A DNA stretch of 34,440 bases from an uncultured Mediterraneibacter sp. (GCA_944381125.1 CALWKB010000021.1:1-34440), one strand, 5' to 3'; positions 23,906 to 32,712 are shown, counted from the stretch's first letter. Notes: generated by a model from the sequence alone, not told the origin. Translations and numbers: made by a program.

Positions 23906-25147
23906 TTACCCTTCATATTTCTTTAACAACAGCGTCGCGTTGTGTCCTCCGAATCCGAGAGAATTCGTAAGAACATAATTGATATCTTTTTCAACCGGAG
24001 CGCCTGTCGCATAATTCAGGTCACATTCCGGATCCACGTTTTCTGTTCCGACAGTCTGATGGATAAATCCGTCAAGAATGCTTTTTACGCATACGACAAA
24101 TTCCACACCGCCTGCAGCTCCCAGCAGATGTCCGATCATTGATTTTGTGGAGTTTACAACCACATCTTTTGCCGCGTCTCCCAGCGCCAGTTTAATCGCT
24201 TTTGTCTCGAACAGGTCATTGTGATGTGTGCTTGTTCCGTGTGCGTTGATATAATCAATCTGCTCAGGCTCTACGCCTGCCTCTTTCATCGCCAGTTTCA
24301 TGGCCATGCCTGCGCCTTCACCGTCTTCCGCCGGTGAGGTAATGTGGTAAGCGTCGCCTGTCGCGCCGTATCCCACGAGTTCCGCGTAAATCTTCGCGCC
24401 TCTTGCTTTTGCGTGTTCCAGCTCTTCCAGAACAACAATTCCGGCGCCTTCGCCAAGTACGAAACCGTCTCTGTCCTTGTCAAACGGACGTGAAGCATGT
24501 TCCGGATCGTTTGTCGTAGAAAGCGCTGTCAGAGCTGTAAATCCGGCAATTCCTGTAGGACATACAGAAGCCTCTGTACCGCCGGCAACCATAACGTCTG
24601 CGTCTCCGTACTGAATCGCGCGGAATGCGTCTCCAATGCAGTGTGTACCGGAAGCGCACGCTGTTACTACATTTGTACATTTTCCCTTCAGGCCGAGCTG
24701 AATAGAAATATTTCCGGCCGCCATGTTGGAAATCATAAGCGGAACCATCAGCGGATTTACCTTGTTCGGCCCCTTTGTCAGGATCTTCTCATAATTTGTC
24801 TCCACGCACTGCAGACTTCCGATACCGGACCCTACGATAACGCCGCAGCGAAACGGGTCCTCATTTTCCATGTTCAGATCTGCGTCTTCAAAAGCTTCTT
24901 TCGCCGCGGCGACCGCATACTGCGAAAAAAGCTCCATTCTCTTCGCCGCCTTAAAGTCCATGCGTTCCTTAGCGACAAAACCTTTTACTTCCGCCGCGAT
25001 CTGCACCTTAAACTCAGACGCGTCAAACTTTGTAATCGGTCCGATTCCGACCTTGCCTTCTTTAATGCCGTTCCAGAACTCCTCCACCGTATTTCCGATC
25101 GGCGTCACAGCTCCCAGGCCCGTAACCACAACTCGTCTCTTCTCCAT
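23906..25147 (-). CDS. fabF: 3-oxoacyl-ACP synthase II FabF
   Basis: 413 residues of the KAS II family. Catalytic C164 in [11 protein letters not shown]303 in [12 protein letters not shown]335 and H340 in [15 protein letters not shown]. It condenses malonyl-ACP with growing acyl-ACP. The ATG at 25147 gives the usual family start [12 protein letters not shown]; the GTG at 25186 would add a hairpin-coded extension. Between fabG and fabF, in 25148-25265, lie two hairpins: GAAACGG/CCGTTTC (25167-25184) and CCGGCA/TGCCGG (25229-25248). Confidence 0.94.
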   Translation of the reverse strand: MEKRRVVVTGLGAVTPIGNTVEEFWNGIKEGKVGIGPITKFDASEFKVQIAAEVKGFVAKERMDFKAAKRMELFSQYAVAAAKEAFEDADLNMENEDPFRCGVIVGSGIGSLQCVETNYEKILTKGPNKVNPLMVPLMISNMAAGNISIQLGLKGKCTNVVTACASGTHCIGDAFRAIQYGDADVMVAGGTEASVCPTGIAGFTALTALSTTNDPEHASRPFDKDRDGFVLGEGAGIVVLEELEHAKARGAKIYAELVGYGATGDAYHITSPAEDGEGAGMAMKLAMKEAGVEPEQIDYINAHGTSTHHNDLFETKAIKLALGDAAKDVVVNSTKSMIGHLLGAAGGVEFVVCVKSILDGFIHQTVGTENVDPECDLNYATGAPVEKDINYVLTNSLGFGGHNATLLLKKYEG

Positions 25148-25166
25148 ATCCAAATCTGTCCTTCCC

Positions 25167-25250
25167 GAAACGGACTTCCGTTTCACCCAAACTTATGCTT
25201 TCTGTTTTTCAGTAAAACCAGATTCTTCCCGGCAAAATATTATGCCGGAA
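25167..25250. promoter_or_regulatory. Two hairpins in the fabG-fabF gap
   Basis: GAAACGG (25167-25173) pairs with CCGTTTC (25178-25184), and CCGGCA (25229-25234) with TGCCGG (25243-25248). Both are short stable stems in the 118-nt gap and lack U-tracts. They may be mRNA processing or stability signals setting fabG against fabF. Confidence 0.4.
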
Positions 25251-25265
25251 ATCTGATACATTGTT

Positions 25266-26006
25266 TTACATGGCCATTCCGCCGTCCACATTGAGCACCT
25301 GGCCTGTAATATATCTCGCTCCTTCTGATGCCAGAAACGCGACTGCGTTTGCAATATCTTCCGTCTCTCCGAATTTTCCGAGCGGAATCTGCGCCACAGC
25401 GCCTTCCTTTACCTTATCGGAAAGCACTTCCGTCATCTCTGTATTAATAAATCCCGGAGCAATAGCATTTACTGTAATTCCGCGGCTTGCAAGCTCCCTT
25501 GCCGCCGACTTTGTCAGCCCGATCACGCCGGCTTTTGACGCGGAATAATTTGCCTGCCCCGCGTTTCCGAGGACGCCGGATACGGAAGACATGTTTATGA
25601 TTCTTCCGCCTCTCTGTTTAATCATCTGGCGCGCTACAAAACGGATGCAGTTAAAAGTTCCCTTCAGATTCGTATCCAGAACCGCGTCATAATCCTCTTC
25701 GGACATTTTCATCAGCAGGCCGTCTCTTGTGATACCTGCATTATTTACCAGAATGTCAACGCTTCCGAGTTCAGCGACAACTTCTTTAAACATTTCTTCA
25801 CAGGCTTTGTAGTCGGATACATTGCACTGTTTAATCTCTGCTTTTCCGCCTGCCTGCCCGATCTCTGCCTTTACTTCTTCGGCCCGCTCTCTGGAACCGT
25901 TGTAGTTAATCACAACCGTGGCTCCTTCCGACGCCAGCCGGATCGCGACGGCTCTTCCGATTCCTCTGGATGCGCCTGTAACTACCGCTACCTTGCCATT
26001 TAACAT
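25266..26006 (-). CDS. fabG: 3-oxoacyl-ACP reductase FabG
   Basis: 246 residues, short-chain dehydrogenase. NADPH-binding [10 protein letters not shown] (9-18 region), NNAG, catalytic Ser in [11 protein letters not shown] and the Y-x-x-x-K in ANYSASKAG. It reduces 3-oxoacyl-ACP to the 3-hydroxy form. The start overlaps the 3' end of fabD by 7 nt, so translation is coupled. Complete and of normal length. Confidence 0.96.
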   Translation of the reverse strand: MLNGKVAVVTGASRGIGRAVAIRLASEGATVVINYNGSRERAEEVKAEIGQAGGKAEIKQCNVSDYKACEEMFKEVVAELGSVDILVNNAGITRDGLLMKMSEEDYDAVLDTNLKGTFNCIRFVARQMIKQRGGRIINMSSVSGVLGNAGQANYSASKAGVIGLTKSAARELASRGITVNAIAPGFINTEMTEVLSDKVKEGAVAQIPLGKFGETEDIANAVAFLASEGARYITGQVLNVDGGMAM

Positions 26007-26920
26007 AATTCACTTACCACCTTATCTACATCTTCCCATGTGCCTACATTGTATACCTTCACGTCGCGGTTGATCTTGCGCATGAATCCGGCCAGCGTCC
26101 TGCCGGGCCCGATCTCCACAAATGTATCCACACCGTCCGCGATCATATTCTCCACACTCTGCTGCCAGCGCACGGATGATGCGACCTGTTCTGCAAGAAG
26201 CGCTTTCGTCTCTGAAATGTCTGTCACGTACTCCGCCGTAACATTCGTCACATAGGGGATATTAAGCGGGGAAAGCTCCACGCCTGCAAGCACTTCGCCC
26301 AGTTCTTCCCCGGCTTCACGAAGCATCGGAGAGTGGAACGGGCCGCTGACATTGAGCGGCATCACTCTCTTCGCACCCGCTTCTTTCAGCGCTTCAGATG
26401 CTTTCTCCACGCTTTCTTTCCATCCGGTGATGACGATCTGGCCCGGACAGTTGTAGTTGGCGATGGTCACGCCGTCGATCGGATCTACCACCTTCTCGAT
26501 CGCTTCTCCTGTCATACCGAGCACTGCTGCCATTGTTCCTCTGCCGCCCGGCACCGCATTCTGCATCAGGATCCCGCGCTTTCTTACAAGCATAATGGCA
26601 TCCTCTGTGCTCATCCCGCCGGCGGAAGCGATGGCGCAGTACTCGCCCAGGCTTAAGCCCGCGGTAACGTCCGCCTTCAGTCCTCTTTCGCGGAGAACAT
26701 GCTCCATCGCCATGCAGACCGTCACAAGCGCCGCCTGTGTATATTCGGTCTGATCCAGCTTATCATTTTCCTCAAAGCACAGCGCTTTCATATCTATACC
26801 CAGCAGCTCTGTCGCCTTGTCGATGACTTTTGCCGCTGTTTCACTCTGTTCATAAAAATCTTTGCCCATTCCGGCTTTCTGCGCTCCCTGTCCCGGGAAC
26901 ATAAATGCGATCTTACTCAT
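26000..26920 (-). CDS. fabD: Malonyl-CoA:ACP transacylase FabD
   Basis: 306 residues. [14 protein letters not shown] at the N-terminus, nucleophile S90 in [10 protein letters not shown], catalytic H196 in [10 protein letters not shown]. Moves the malonyl group from CoA to ACP. It overlaps fabK by 8 nt upstream and fabG by 7 nt downstream, so fabK-fabD-fabG form one coupled block. Confidence 0.96.
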   Translation of the reverse strand: MSKIAFMFPGQGAQKAGMGKDFYEQSETAAKVIDKATELLGIDMKALCFEENDKLDQTEYTQAALVTVCMAMEHVLRERGLKADVTAGLSLGEYCAIASAGGMSTEDAIMLVRKRGILMQNAVPGGRGTMAAVLGMTGEAIEKVVDPIDGVTIANYNCPGQIVITGWKESVEKASEALKEAGAKRVMPLNVSGPFHSPMLREAGEELGEVLAGVELSPLNIPYVTNVTAEYVTDISETKALLAEQVASSVRWQQSVENMIADGVDTFVEIGPGRTLAGFMRKINRDVKVYNVGTWEDVDKVVSELC

Positions 26921-27851
26921 AGAAACCTTTTCCTCCGATCAGGTCGTCTGTCTCTTTCACGAGCTTCTGGATCAGGTCATGGCATGACATTTTCTCTTTG
27001 ACCATGCCTGCGATCTGGCCTGCCATCACGCTTCCAGTCTTCACATCGCCGTCTACCACCGCACGTCTCAGTCCGCCCAGCGTCAGGAGCTCAAGCTCTT
27101 CAAACGGCGCGCCTTCCTGCTCTTTCTGTAAATACTCTTTTGTCATCTGGTTTCTCAGGGCACGTACCGGATGTCCTGTTGAACGTCCCGTAACTCTTGA
27201 GTCAATGTCTCTTGCCTTGATGATCATGTCTTTATAATTTTCATGAACCTGAGATTCATTCGTAACCACAAAGTGGGTTCCCATCTGCACGCCCTGCGCG
27301 CCCAGCATGAACGCCGCCGCGATCCCTCTTCCGTCCGCGATGCCGCCTGCCGCAATGACCGGAACGCTCACTGCATCTACGACCTGGGGTACAAGTACCA
27401 TCGTCGTATTCTCACCGATGTGTCCGCCGGCCTCTGTTCCCTCGGCAACCAGCGCGTCCGCGCCGCATCTCTCCATACGCTTCGCAAGCGCTACCGATGC
27501 AACGACCGGGATTACCTTTACTCCGGCTTCTTTCCACATCTTCATATATTTTTCCGGAGAGCCCGCTCCTGTCGTAACGACTTTCACGCCCTCCTCAACA
27601 ATCACTTTTGCCACGTCGTCCGCATAAGGACTCATGAGCATGATATTTACTCCAAAGGGTTTGTCAGTCAGCTTCTTCGCTTCCCTGACCTGTTCACGCA
27701 CCCATTCAGCCGGCGCGCTAGCTGCACCAATCAGCCCGAGACCGCCGGCTTCGGATACGGCGGCTGCAAGATGATATTCAGCAACCCATGCCATTCCTCC
27801 CTGAATAATCGGATATTCAATTCCTAATAGTTCGGTTACCTTTGTTTTCAT
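26913..27851 (-). CDS. fabK: Enoyl-ACP reductase II FabK
   Basis: 312 residues, FMN-containing TIM barrel. Starts MKTKVTELLGIEYPIIQGGMAW (in parts LLGIEYPIIQGG), with VTTGAGSPEKY, EGTEAGGHIGENTT, VIAAGGIADGRG and GAQGVQMGTHFV. FabK reduces the enoyl double bond in the last step of the elongation cycle and is insensitive to triclosan, unlike FabI. It follows acpP by 80 nt and overlaps fabD. No fabI is seen in the window. Confidence 0.94.
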   Translation of the reverse strand: MKTKVTELLGIEYPIIQGGMAWVAEYHLAAAVSEAGGLGLIGAASAPAEWVREQVREAKKLTDKPFGVNIMLMSPYADDVAKVIVEEGVKVVTTGAGSPEKYMKMWKEAGVKVIPVVASVALAKRMERCGADALVAEGTEAGGHIGENTTMVLVPQVVDAVSVPVIAAGGIADGRGIAAAFMLGAQGVQMGTHFVVTNESQVHENYKDMIIKARDIDSRVTGRSTGHPVRALRNQMTKEYLQKEQEGAPFEELELLTLGGLRRAVVDGDVKTGSVMAGQIAGMVKEKMSCHDLIQKLVKETDDLIGGKGFYE

Positions 27852-27931
27852 ACTAACAACCTTTCTTTCTTGAAAATAAATGAATCCTTTTCTCTATGTT
27901 ACTCAGTGTTCCGATAATAACTGTCGGCGGA

Positions 27932-28156
27932 TTATTTATGTGCCTCCAGATATTTTACGACATCACCGATTGTGTTGATCTGCTCAAGATCCTCTGACGG
28001 AATCTCCACCTCAAACTCTTCCTCAAATGCCATTACCATTTCAAATAAATCCAGGGAATCTGCACCCAGATCATCTTTGAAAGATGTCTCTTCTGTCAGC
28101 TCTGCTGCGTCTGCGTTTAATGATTCTGCTACGATTTCTTTGATTTTCTCTAACAT
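27932..28156 (-). CDS. acpP: Acyl carrier protein
   Basis: 74 residues, acidic. The phosphopantetheine serine is S34 in [18 protein letters not shown]. It carries the growing acyl chain through the Fab enzymes encoded around it. An AAAGGAAA ribosome site precedes the ATG. The 126-nt gap to fabH holds two short stems, CCGGC-TTT-GCCGG (near 28231-28243) and TTCCCG-TC-CGGGAA; no promoter is clear there. Confidence 0.96.
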   Translation of the reverse strand: MLEKIKEIVAESLNADAAELTEETSFKDDLGADSLDLFEMVMAFEEEFEVEIPSEDLEQINTIGDVVKYLEAHK

Positions 28157-28282
28157 GGTTTTTTTTCCTTTCTTTAAATAAATAAAATTGCTTTTGCTTC
28201 CCGTCCGGGAATATTTATTTTTGTAATCCGGCTTTGCCGGTAATTACCCTTCCTGTCTGCTCTTCTGTCTGCTGCAGAAGGC

Positions 28283-29245
28283 CTACCACTCGAAAATACA
28301 TGCCGCCCACGTAAGCCCGGCGCCAAATCCGGCAAGCAGAAGCTTCTGCCCTTTGGAAAACTCTTTCTTCCGGTTCATCTCATCCAGAAGGATTGGCACC
28401 GTAGCTGCCGACGTGTTGGCATACTCTTCCAGATTCATGGGGAATCTGGAGATGTCTGTGTGAAGTCTCTTTGCGACTGCTTCTATAATTCTTCTGTTTG
28501 CCTGATGGAGAATAAAATAATCTATCTCTTTGAGATCCATTGAAGCGCGTTCCAGAACTTCCTCCACAATCTCCGGTACTTTGCGGACGGCAAACTTAAA
28601 TACGCCCTGTCCATCCATATGTATGTAGGAATCTTTATCTGCCCCTTCTGCGTCCCAGCCTTTCCGGTGTCTGCTCAAACCTGTCAGGGCCGGTCCTTTT
28701 GCTCCGTCTGAATGAGCGGCCATTACGCACGGCCTGCCCTCCTCCGCCTGAAGGATGGCTGCGCCCGCTCCGTCTCCAAAGAGAATGCAGGTGCTTCTGT
28801 CTGTCCAGTCCACCATATTGCTCATACTGTCCGCGCCGATTACAAGAACGGTACGATACACTCCTGCGCTTATATATGCCTGAGCTGTATTAAATGCAAG
28901 AACGAATCCCGTACACGCTGCATTCATATCAAATCCTGCGGCATTTACCGCTCCGATCATCTTCTGCACTTCACATGCCGCGCAGGGAAACACTGTCTCT
29001 GATGATGAAGTCGCGACAAGAATCAGTTCAATCTCTTTCGGGTCAATGCCGCTTTGCTCAACAGCCTTTAATGCCGCGCGGCCCGCCATATACGACGTCG
29101 TTTCGCCTTCAATAATATGGCGTCTGGCAATTCCCGTCCGTTCCCGGATCCATGCGTCATTCGTATCCACAATTCTGGACAGGTCATCGTTATCCACAGT
29201 GTGGGGCGGCACATAAGAACCGGTTCCGCAAATCTTTCCTACCAT
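28283..29245 (-). CDS. fabH: 3-oxoacyl-ACP synthase III FabH
   Basis: 320 residues. Catalytic C111 in DMNAACTGFVLA, H247 in FILHQANRR and N277 in EEYANTSAATVP. It starts fatty-acid synthesis by condensing acetyl-CoA or a branched acyl-CoA with malonyl-ACP. The ATG at 29245 has GGAGA 6 nt upstream and gives the normal start MVGKICGTGSYVP; the upstream codon at 29266 is less likely. First gene of the operon, directly behind a promoter with a FabT-type palindrome. Confidence 0.95.
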   Translation of the reverse strand: MVGKICGTGSYVPPHTVDNDDLSRIVDTNDAWIRERTGIARRHIIEGETTSYMAGRAALKAVEQSGIDPKEIELILVATSSSETVFPCAACEVQKMIGAVNAAGFDMNAACTGFVLAFNTAQAYISAGVYRTVLVIGADSMSNMVDWTDRSTCILFGDGAGAAILQAEEGRPCVMAAHSDGAKGPALTGLSRHRKGWDAEGADKDSYIHMDGQGVFKFAVRKVPEIVEEVLERASMDLKEIDYFILHQANRRIIEAVAKRLHTDISRFPMNLEEYANTSAATVPILLDEMNRKKEFSKGQKLLLAGFGAGLTWAACIFEW

Positions 29246-29283
29246 AACTATTCTCCAACTCAACAATTTACTTTGGTCATTAA

Positions 29284-29304
29284 ATACTTTGACTCTTAAA
29301 GTAT
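29284..29304. promoter_or_regulatory. fabT box: FabT-type operator at the fabH promoter
   Basis: ATACTTTGA (29284-29292), CTC, TTAAAGTAT (29296-29304): a 9-bp inverted repeat with one mismatch, matching the known FabT core ACTTTGA-N3-TCAAAGT in type and spacing. It overlaps the -10 box of the promoter, so binding would block transcription. The gene for a FabT-like protein ends the same operon. Confidence 0.75.
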
Positions 29305-29327
29305 ATCACACCGTCTGCAATTGTCAA
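29300..29327 (-). promoter_or_regulatory. Promoter of the fatty-acid synthesis operon
   Basis: TTGACA (29327-29322), 16 nt, TATACT (29305-29300) with TGA directly before the -10 box. A full-consensus -35. Leader of about 48 nt to fabH. Confidence 0.8.
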
Positions 29328-29422
29328 TATGTATATATTAATAATTTTGTAATATTTTTTTATCATTTTATGCCGTAAAAACGGCCCCTTATACGCTTCT
29401 TCCGTCCGCATGCCGACATCAG

Positions 29423-29473
29423 AAAAAAACAGCGCAAAAACTGCATTTCTCCTCTGAAACCAGCTTTGCACTG
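29423..29473 (-). terminator. Terminator after the HAD phosphatase gene
   Basis: On the minus strand CAGTGCAAA (29473-29465) pairs with TTTGCGCTG (29438-29430), one G-U pair, with a large loop, followed by seven T (29429-29423). It ends transcription of the HAD gene before the fab operon promoter. A second small stem, GCCGT/ACGGC, lies further on near 29380. Confidence 0.7.
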
Positions 29474-29489
29474 TCTTTTGTTCTTCTTT

Positions 29490-30203
29490 CTATAACTCTT
29501 TTACAAATTTCAGCAATTCCTCAAGCGTTCCTGCGTACTCGGATTCAACCGGCAGATTCTTCTTGTTTTCCATAGTGTCTGTTACAAGAAATGTCTTCAC
29601 GCCCAGACTTCGGATGGACAGGTCTTCTTCCACATCGTTTCCTACCATCAGACACTCCGAAGGATCCATTCCGCACCCGCTCAGAATTTCCTGAAAATAT
29701 CGGGGATTCGGTTTGCAGTACACACAGTCCTCGTATGTTGTAATCAGATTAAAATCCTCCGCATCAAGCCCCGCCCACCGGATCCGGTTCATAGTAGCGC
29801 ATCGGGGAAACACAGGATTCGTGGCCAGATAAGCCTCCATCCCCTTCTCTCTTACTGTCTTCACAATCTGATTTGCCGCCGGCGTCGGTCGGGTGACGCA
29901 GACCGCCTTATTAAATGCGTCTTTATAAAATGAGAGCGCGATCTCCTCTGATTTCTCCGCCGTAAACGGAAGCTCTTTGTCTATATGGCTCCAGAAGGCT
30001 TCCCTGTTTGTCCGGGATCCGTCATTATTAACCATCGCCTTATATCCTGCCCACACGGAACTTATAAATTTTTCCGGCTCAATCGCCGCTCCGTTTTCAA
30101 TATACGCCTTCGCAAGGAGAGGCATATAAAAACGCACAAATTCATCCTGAATCATGGGAAGCAGCGTACCGTCAAGATCAAATAGAATATGCCTGATACC
30201 CAT
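29490..30203 (-). CDS. HAD family hydrolase (phosphatase)
   Basis: 237 residues. Motif I is FDLDGTLLP (D9 and D11), motif II LATNP, motif III lysine in YCKPNPRYF and motif IV MVGNDVEEDL. A cap of about 100 residues follows motif I, as in phosphoglycolate-phosphatase-like enzymes. Substrate not predictable. The start ATG at 30203 gives MGIRHILFDLDGT with AAAGGAG 9 nt upstream; the in-frame codon at 30290 would add a non-conserved extension. It ends just before a terminator and is the last chromosomal gene before the prophage-like DNA. Confidence 0.85.
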   Translation of the reverse strand: MGIRHILFDLDGTLLPMIQDEFVRFYMPLLAKAYIENGAAIEPEKFISSVWAGYKAMVNNDGSRTNREAFWSHIDKELPFTAEKSEEIALSFYKDAFNKAVCVTRPTPAANQIVKTVREKGMEAYLATNPVFPRCATMNRIRWAGLDAEDFNLITTYEDCVYCKPNPRYFQEILSGCGMDPSECLMVGNDVEEDLSIRSLGVKTFLVTDTMENKKNLPVESEYAGTLEELLKFVKEL

Positions 30204-30371
30204 TTTCTCATACTCCTTTCCGCCATCGGCACACCCGCGGGGCCGCCGAAATAATTTACAAAAAGCCACAAAAAGGACCAAAACAATCATGTTTCAGTCC
30301 TGCAAAAATGCCGCAGACCGGAATCCGGAACAAAGCATATATATGCAACAATGCGATAAATTGCACATGTT

Positions 30372-30435
30372 ACATAGTAGAAATACTACGTTATACAAGG
30401 TAACAAACCGCAATTTGCCCCTTTTTTGCCCCTAG
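30372..30435. other. Possible prophage attachment region (left border)
   Basis: The gap 30204-30563 (360 nt) shows no gene. At 30377-30390 there is TAGTA-GAAA-TACTA, and further on TTGCCCC occurs twice, at 30415-30421 and 30426-30432 (11-nt period), as in integrase arm or core sites. Just right of this, GC content falls and phage genes begin. Without the other end of the element the core cannot be fixed; this is a suggestion. Confidence 0.35.
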
Positions 30436-30497
30436 ATGATACAATATTCCACCCTGGAGCAATCCGGGAATTTTATTTATTTTTTTCTTATTTCCTC

Positions 30498-30526
30498 TTG
30501 ACTACTGGTGTCCAGTATGTTATTAT
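30498..30526 (+). promoter_or_regulatory. Promoter with operator for the plus-strand prophage cassette
   Basis: TTGACT (30498-30503), 17 nt, TATTAT (30521-30526). The spacer contains a perfect palindrome, TACTGG-TGT-CCAGTA (30503-30517), lying exactly between -35 and -10, the position of a repressor site. Confidence 0.75.
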
Positions 30527-30563
30527 ATAATCACAGAAAGGAAATAACAAGGAGGACACGGAA

Positions 30564-30950
30564 ATGAAGAAATACAACTTATCAAACATCATGAAAAGAG
30601 CATGGGAGCTTGTTAAAAAAGCGGGTATGACAATTTCTGCTGGACTCAAAAAAGCATGGAAGGAAGCGAAAAACATGACAAAGGCATTAGAAGATTTTTT
30701 GATGAAAAACGGTGGAAAAAGGTGGACTAAGAAAAATGAAGATGGTTCTGTTGCACAGGATAGGATCTATATTAATGACGTGGAACGTATAGCTGATGTT
30801 TTCGGGTTTGATAACCCAAAAGCGTACAGAAGAACTCAGATATATTATAATTATGTAACTGACGTTCTTGTTCTCAACATGAGTGGAACGAGATTTAATC
30901 ACATGAAAGAGGAATTTGAAAAAAGATTCGAAGATATTAACATTAGATAA
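30564..30950 (+). CDS. Uncharacterised mobile-element protein
   Basis: 128 residues. The N-terminus MKKYNLSNIMKRAWELVKK, then KAGMTISAGLKKAWKEAK, is a basic, helix-rich module that recurs at the start of many small proteins on phages and conjugative elements of Firmicutes; its role is unknown. The second half (about 50-128) contains YINDVERIADVFGFDNPKAYRR and ends in FEKRFEDIN. I recognise no further domain. AAGGAGGACACGG lies before the ATG. First gene behind an operator-bearing promoter. Confidence 0.6.
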   Translation: MKKYNLSNIMKRAWELVKKAGMTISAGLKKAWKEAKNMTKALEDFLMKNGGKRWTKKNEDGSVAQDRIYINDVERIADVFGFDNPKAYRRTQIYYNYVTDVLVLNMSGTRFNHMKEEFEKRFEDINIR

Positions 30951-31078
30951 GCGGCGCTTTCTATAGATACAATATTATATCTACATTCCACTATGGATCT
31001 ACTGTGCGCCGCTGTATGTGTAATTATATATCAGGACGAAATATAATGCAAGCTGCGATATTTAACAAGGAGGTCAAA

Positions 31079-31411
31079 ATGAAAGATTTTATTTACAACG
31101 GAAAATATGTGAAAGATGTAATAGTCGGAGAACGAACAGCGGAAGAAGTCGCTGAGAAGAACGGCATTGTGCTCACGAAAATCAGACAGGAACAAATTAA
31201 AGTTCCGTACATCACTACAGATATCTTTGTTACAAAATACACTTACGAAAGCAAGAATGTAGGAAAAGCATTTTGCTATGAGATCACAGAAAATCACGGA
31301 TTTGGTGAATACGGGACATATCTATTAACGAGCGAGGGCGACTTTGACGATCTTGCAGACTTGTATGTGAAATATATGGATTATTGCAGAAAAGAGATAG
31401 AGGAGGGCTGA
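31079..31411 (+). CDS. Uncharacterised small protein, second gene of the prophage cassette
   Basis: 110 residues, acidic C-terminus. No known motif recognised; the sequence is MKDFIYNGKYVKDVIVGERT and later GFGEYGTYLLTSEGDFDDLA. The ATG at 31079 has AAGGAGG 6 nt upstream; the in-frame codon at 31004 is earlier but has no ribosome site. The ORF ends 1 nt before the AbrB-like gene, so the two are co-translated. The TAAGCG-rich gap 30951-31078 holds no promoter I can see. Confidence 0.6.
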   Translation: MKDFIYNGKYVKDVIVGERTAEEVAEKNGIVLTKIRQEQIKVPYITTDIFVTKYTYESKNVGKAFCYEITENHGFGEYGTYLLTSEGDFDDLADLYVKYMDYCRKEIEEG

Positions 31412-31412
31412 T

Positions 31413-31598
31413 ATGCAAGTCAAGAGAAATATAATGATTAATAAGGCCGGAGGGCATTCCGGCGCAAACACAAAAAATTACCGTGTTTCAATTCCGGCAG
31501 ACATGATCCGGGATCTGGGAATCACAGAAGACGACAGATCGGTGATCCTGACCTGCGAAAACGGAATAGTAACTATAAGAAAGGCCCCGGAGCAATAG
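31413..31598 (+). CDS. AbrB/SpoVT-type DNA-binding protein (possible antitoxin or regulator)
   Basis: 61 residues. The pattern KNYRVSIPADMIRDLGITEDDRSVILTC resembles the swapped-hairpin AbrB/MazE DNA-binding fold, in which R-V-S-I-P and L-G-I are typical. Start ATG at 31413, with GAGGAGGG 5 nt upstream overlapping the previous gene's end. AbrB-like proteins either regulate transcription or act as antitoxins; the 110-residue product upstream is the only candidate partner but lacks any known toxin motif. Followed by a terminator. It may bind the palindrome at the cassette promoter, which is inference. Confidence 0.7.
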   Translation: MQVKRNIMINKAGGHSGANTKNYRVSIPADMIRDLGITEDDRSVILTCENGIVTIRKAPEQ

Positions 31599-31606
31599 CC
31601 CCGGGG
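31585..31606. terminator. Terminator between the AbrB-like gene and the endolysin gene
   Basis: CCCCGG (31585-31590) pairs with CCGGGG (31601-31606). On the plus strand TAAATTATTATTTT follows; on the minus strand CCTTTCTT follows. It can serve both converging transcripts. Confidence 0.65.
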
Positions 31607-31613
31607 TAAATTA

Positions 31614-32657
31614 TTATTTTACATAAACTTTGCCCTGGTAATATCCAGCAATCCATCCAGACGGGCATTTGATCCAGATATCGGATCCGGCATTTTTTAC
31701 CTGCAGGCAGGTAATTCTCGTTCCGGGATCCAGACATGCATCTCCGTCTTTGTCGTGATTCCGGCCGTCCGCCGTAAGCTCCGAACGTTTTTTTACCCTG
31801 TAATTTGTGCCGGCTCCTGTCCGCACTTTAAGCTCAACCTGCAGGGTATATGTATTTCCTACTTTGTAAGACGGCTTTGAGGATCCGGAAGAGCTGGAAT
31901 TGCTGCCCGACGTTACTTTTTTAGTATAATCCAGGCAGATCCAGCCGCCGTATTCTTTTGCATATCCCCAGTTTTCAGACACTTTTGTGATCGTCACAGT
32001 TTTCCCGTTTTCGATCGCGTCAAACTTTGCATACTTATCTTCATCCGGTCCTTTTCTGACATTTACACCAGACGGTGTATTAATTTTCACCTTATAGTTC
32101 GCAGATTTCCCGCCGGAGTATGTTCCGCTTGACGTACCGGAAGAACTTGAACTTCCTGTGCTTGATCCGCCGTATTTAGGTACCCCATATCCTCTAATCG
32201 TCACACCGTTGACCTTGATTTCTCTGCGCGCAACTGCATCCCCCTTATTTCCTTCAATTACAGTGATCGTATTTCCGGATACTTTTTCTACAATACCGAT
32301 ATGATCCGGTGTTCCTGCATTATCTCCGGATCCTGAATCATTCCAATCATAGAGGATAATGTCGCCTGCGTTCGGCTTGTAAGCGTCATTTTCTACCCAT
32401 TCTCCGAGATCCTTAAAAAGTTCGATCATCTGCGGGCAGCTGCATTCTGTCGGAATAATTGCTGTATATCCGCATTTGATAGATACTGCTGAAACGAATG
32501 CTGCGCACCATGAATCCGTATACTTCATTTTGTATCCACGTGCCAGCGGATTATGGTTATTGTACACGTCAATAATCTTCTTGTGGGATCCGTCTGCCTC
32601 TTTACATCCGATCCATGCCTTCGCCTGTTTTACTACTGCATTTCTACTATATGACAT
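31614..32657 (-). CDS. Phage endolysin: CHAP-type peptidase with two SH3b domains
   Basis: 347 residues. An N-terminal CHAP/NlpC-like domain (about 1-160) has C51 in SWCAAFVS, H119 in PDHIGIVEKV and E135/N137 in IEGNKGD as catalytic residues. A Ser/Gly linker (165-185) leads to SH3b domains at about 188-248 and 265-345 with the usual VNVRKGP and LKVRTGAG signatures, which bind the cell wall. It cuts peptidoglycan for host lysis. AAAGGAG lies 5 nt before the ATG. A hairpin pair separates it from the holin gene upstream. Family firm, bond specificity not. Confidence 0.92.
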   Translation of the reverse strand: MSYSRNAVVKQAKAWIGCKEADGSHKKIIDVYNNHNPLARGYKMKYTDSWCAAFVSAVSIKCGYTAIIPTECSCPQMIELFKDLGEWVENDAYKPNAGDIILYDWNDSGSGDNAGTPDHIGIVEKVSGNTITVIEGNKGDAVARREIKVNGVTIRGYGVPKYGGSSTGSSSSSGTSSGTYSGGKSANYKVKINTPSGVNVRKGPDEDKYAKFDAIENGKTVTITKVSENWGYAKEYGGWICLDYTKKVTSGSNSSSSGSSKPSYKVGNTYTLQVELKVRTGAGTNYRVKKRSELTADGRNHDKDGDACLDPGTRITCLQVKNAGSDIWIKCPSGWIAGYYQGKVYVK

Positions 32658-32671
32658 ATGTACTCCTTTCC

Positions 32672-32712
32672 GTTGCGACGCCGCAACAAAAAGAGGACGA
32701 TCACTCGCCCTC
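32672..32712 (-). terminator. Double hairpin between holin and endolysin genes
   Basis: On the minus strand GAGGGCGA (32712-32705) pairs with TCGTCCTC (32700-32693), one G-U pair, and is followed by TTTTTG. Next, GTTGCG (32687-32682) pairs with CGCAAC (32677-32672), perfect. It resembles an intercistronic attenuator. The first stem includes the last codons of the holin gene; the endolysin ribosome site follows at once. Confidence 0.6.
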
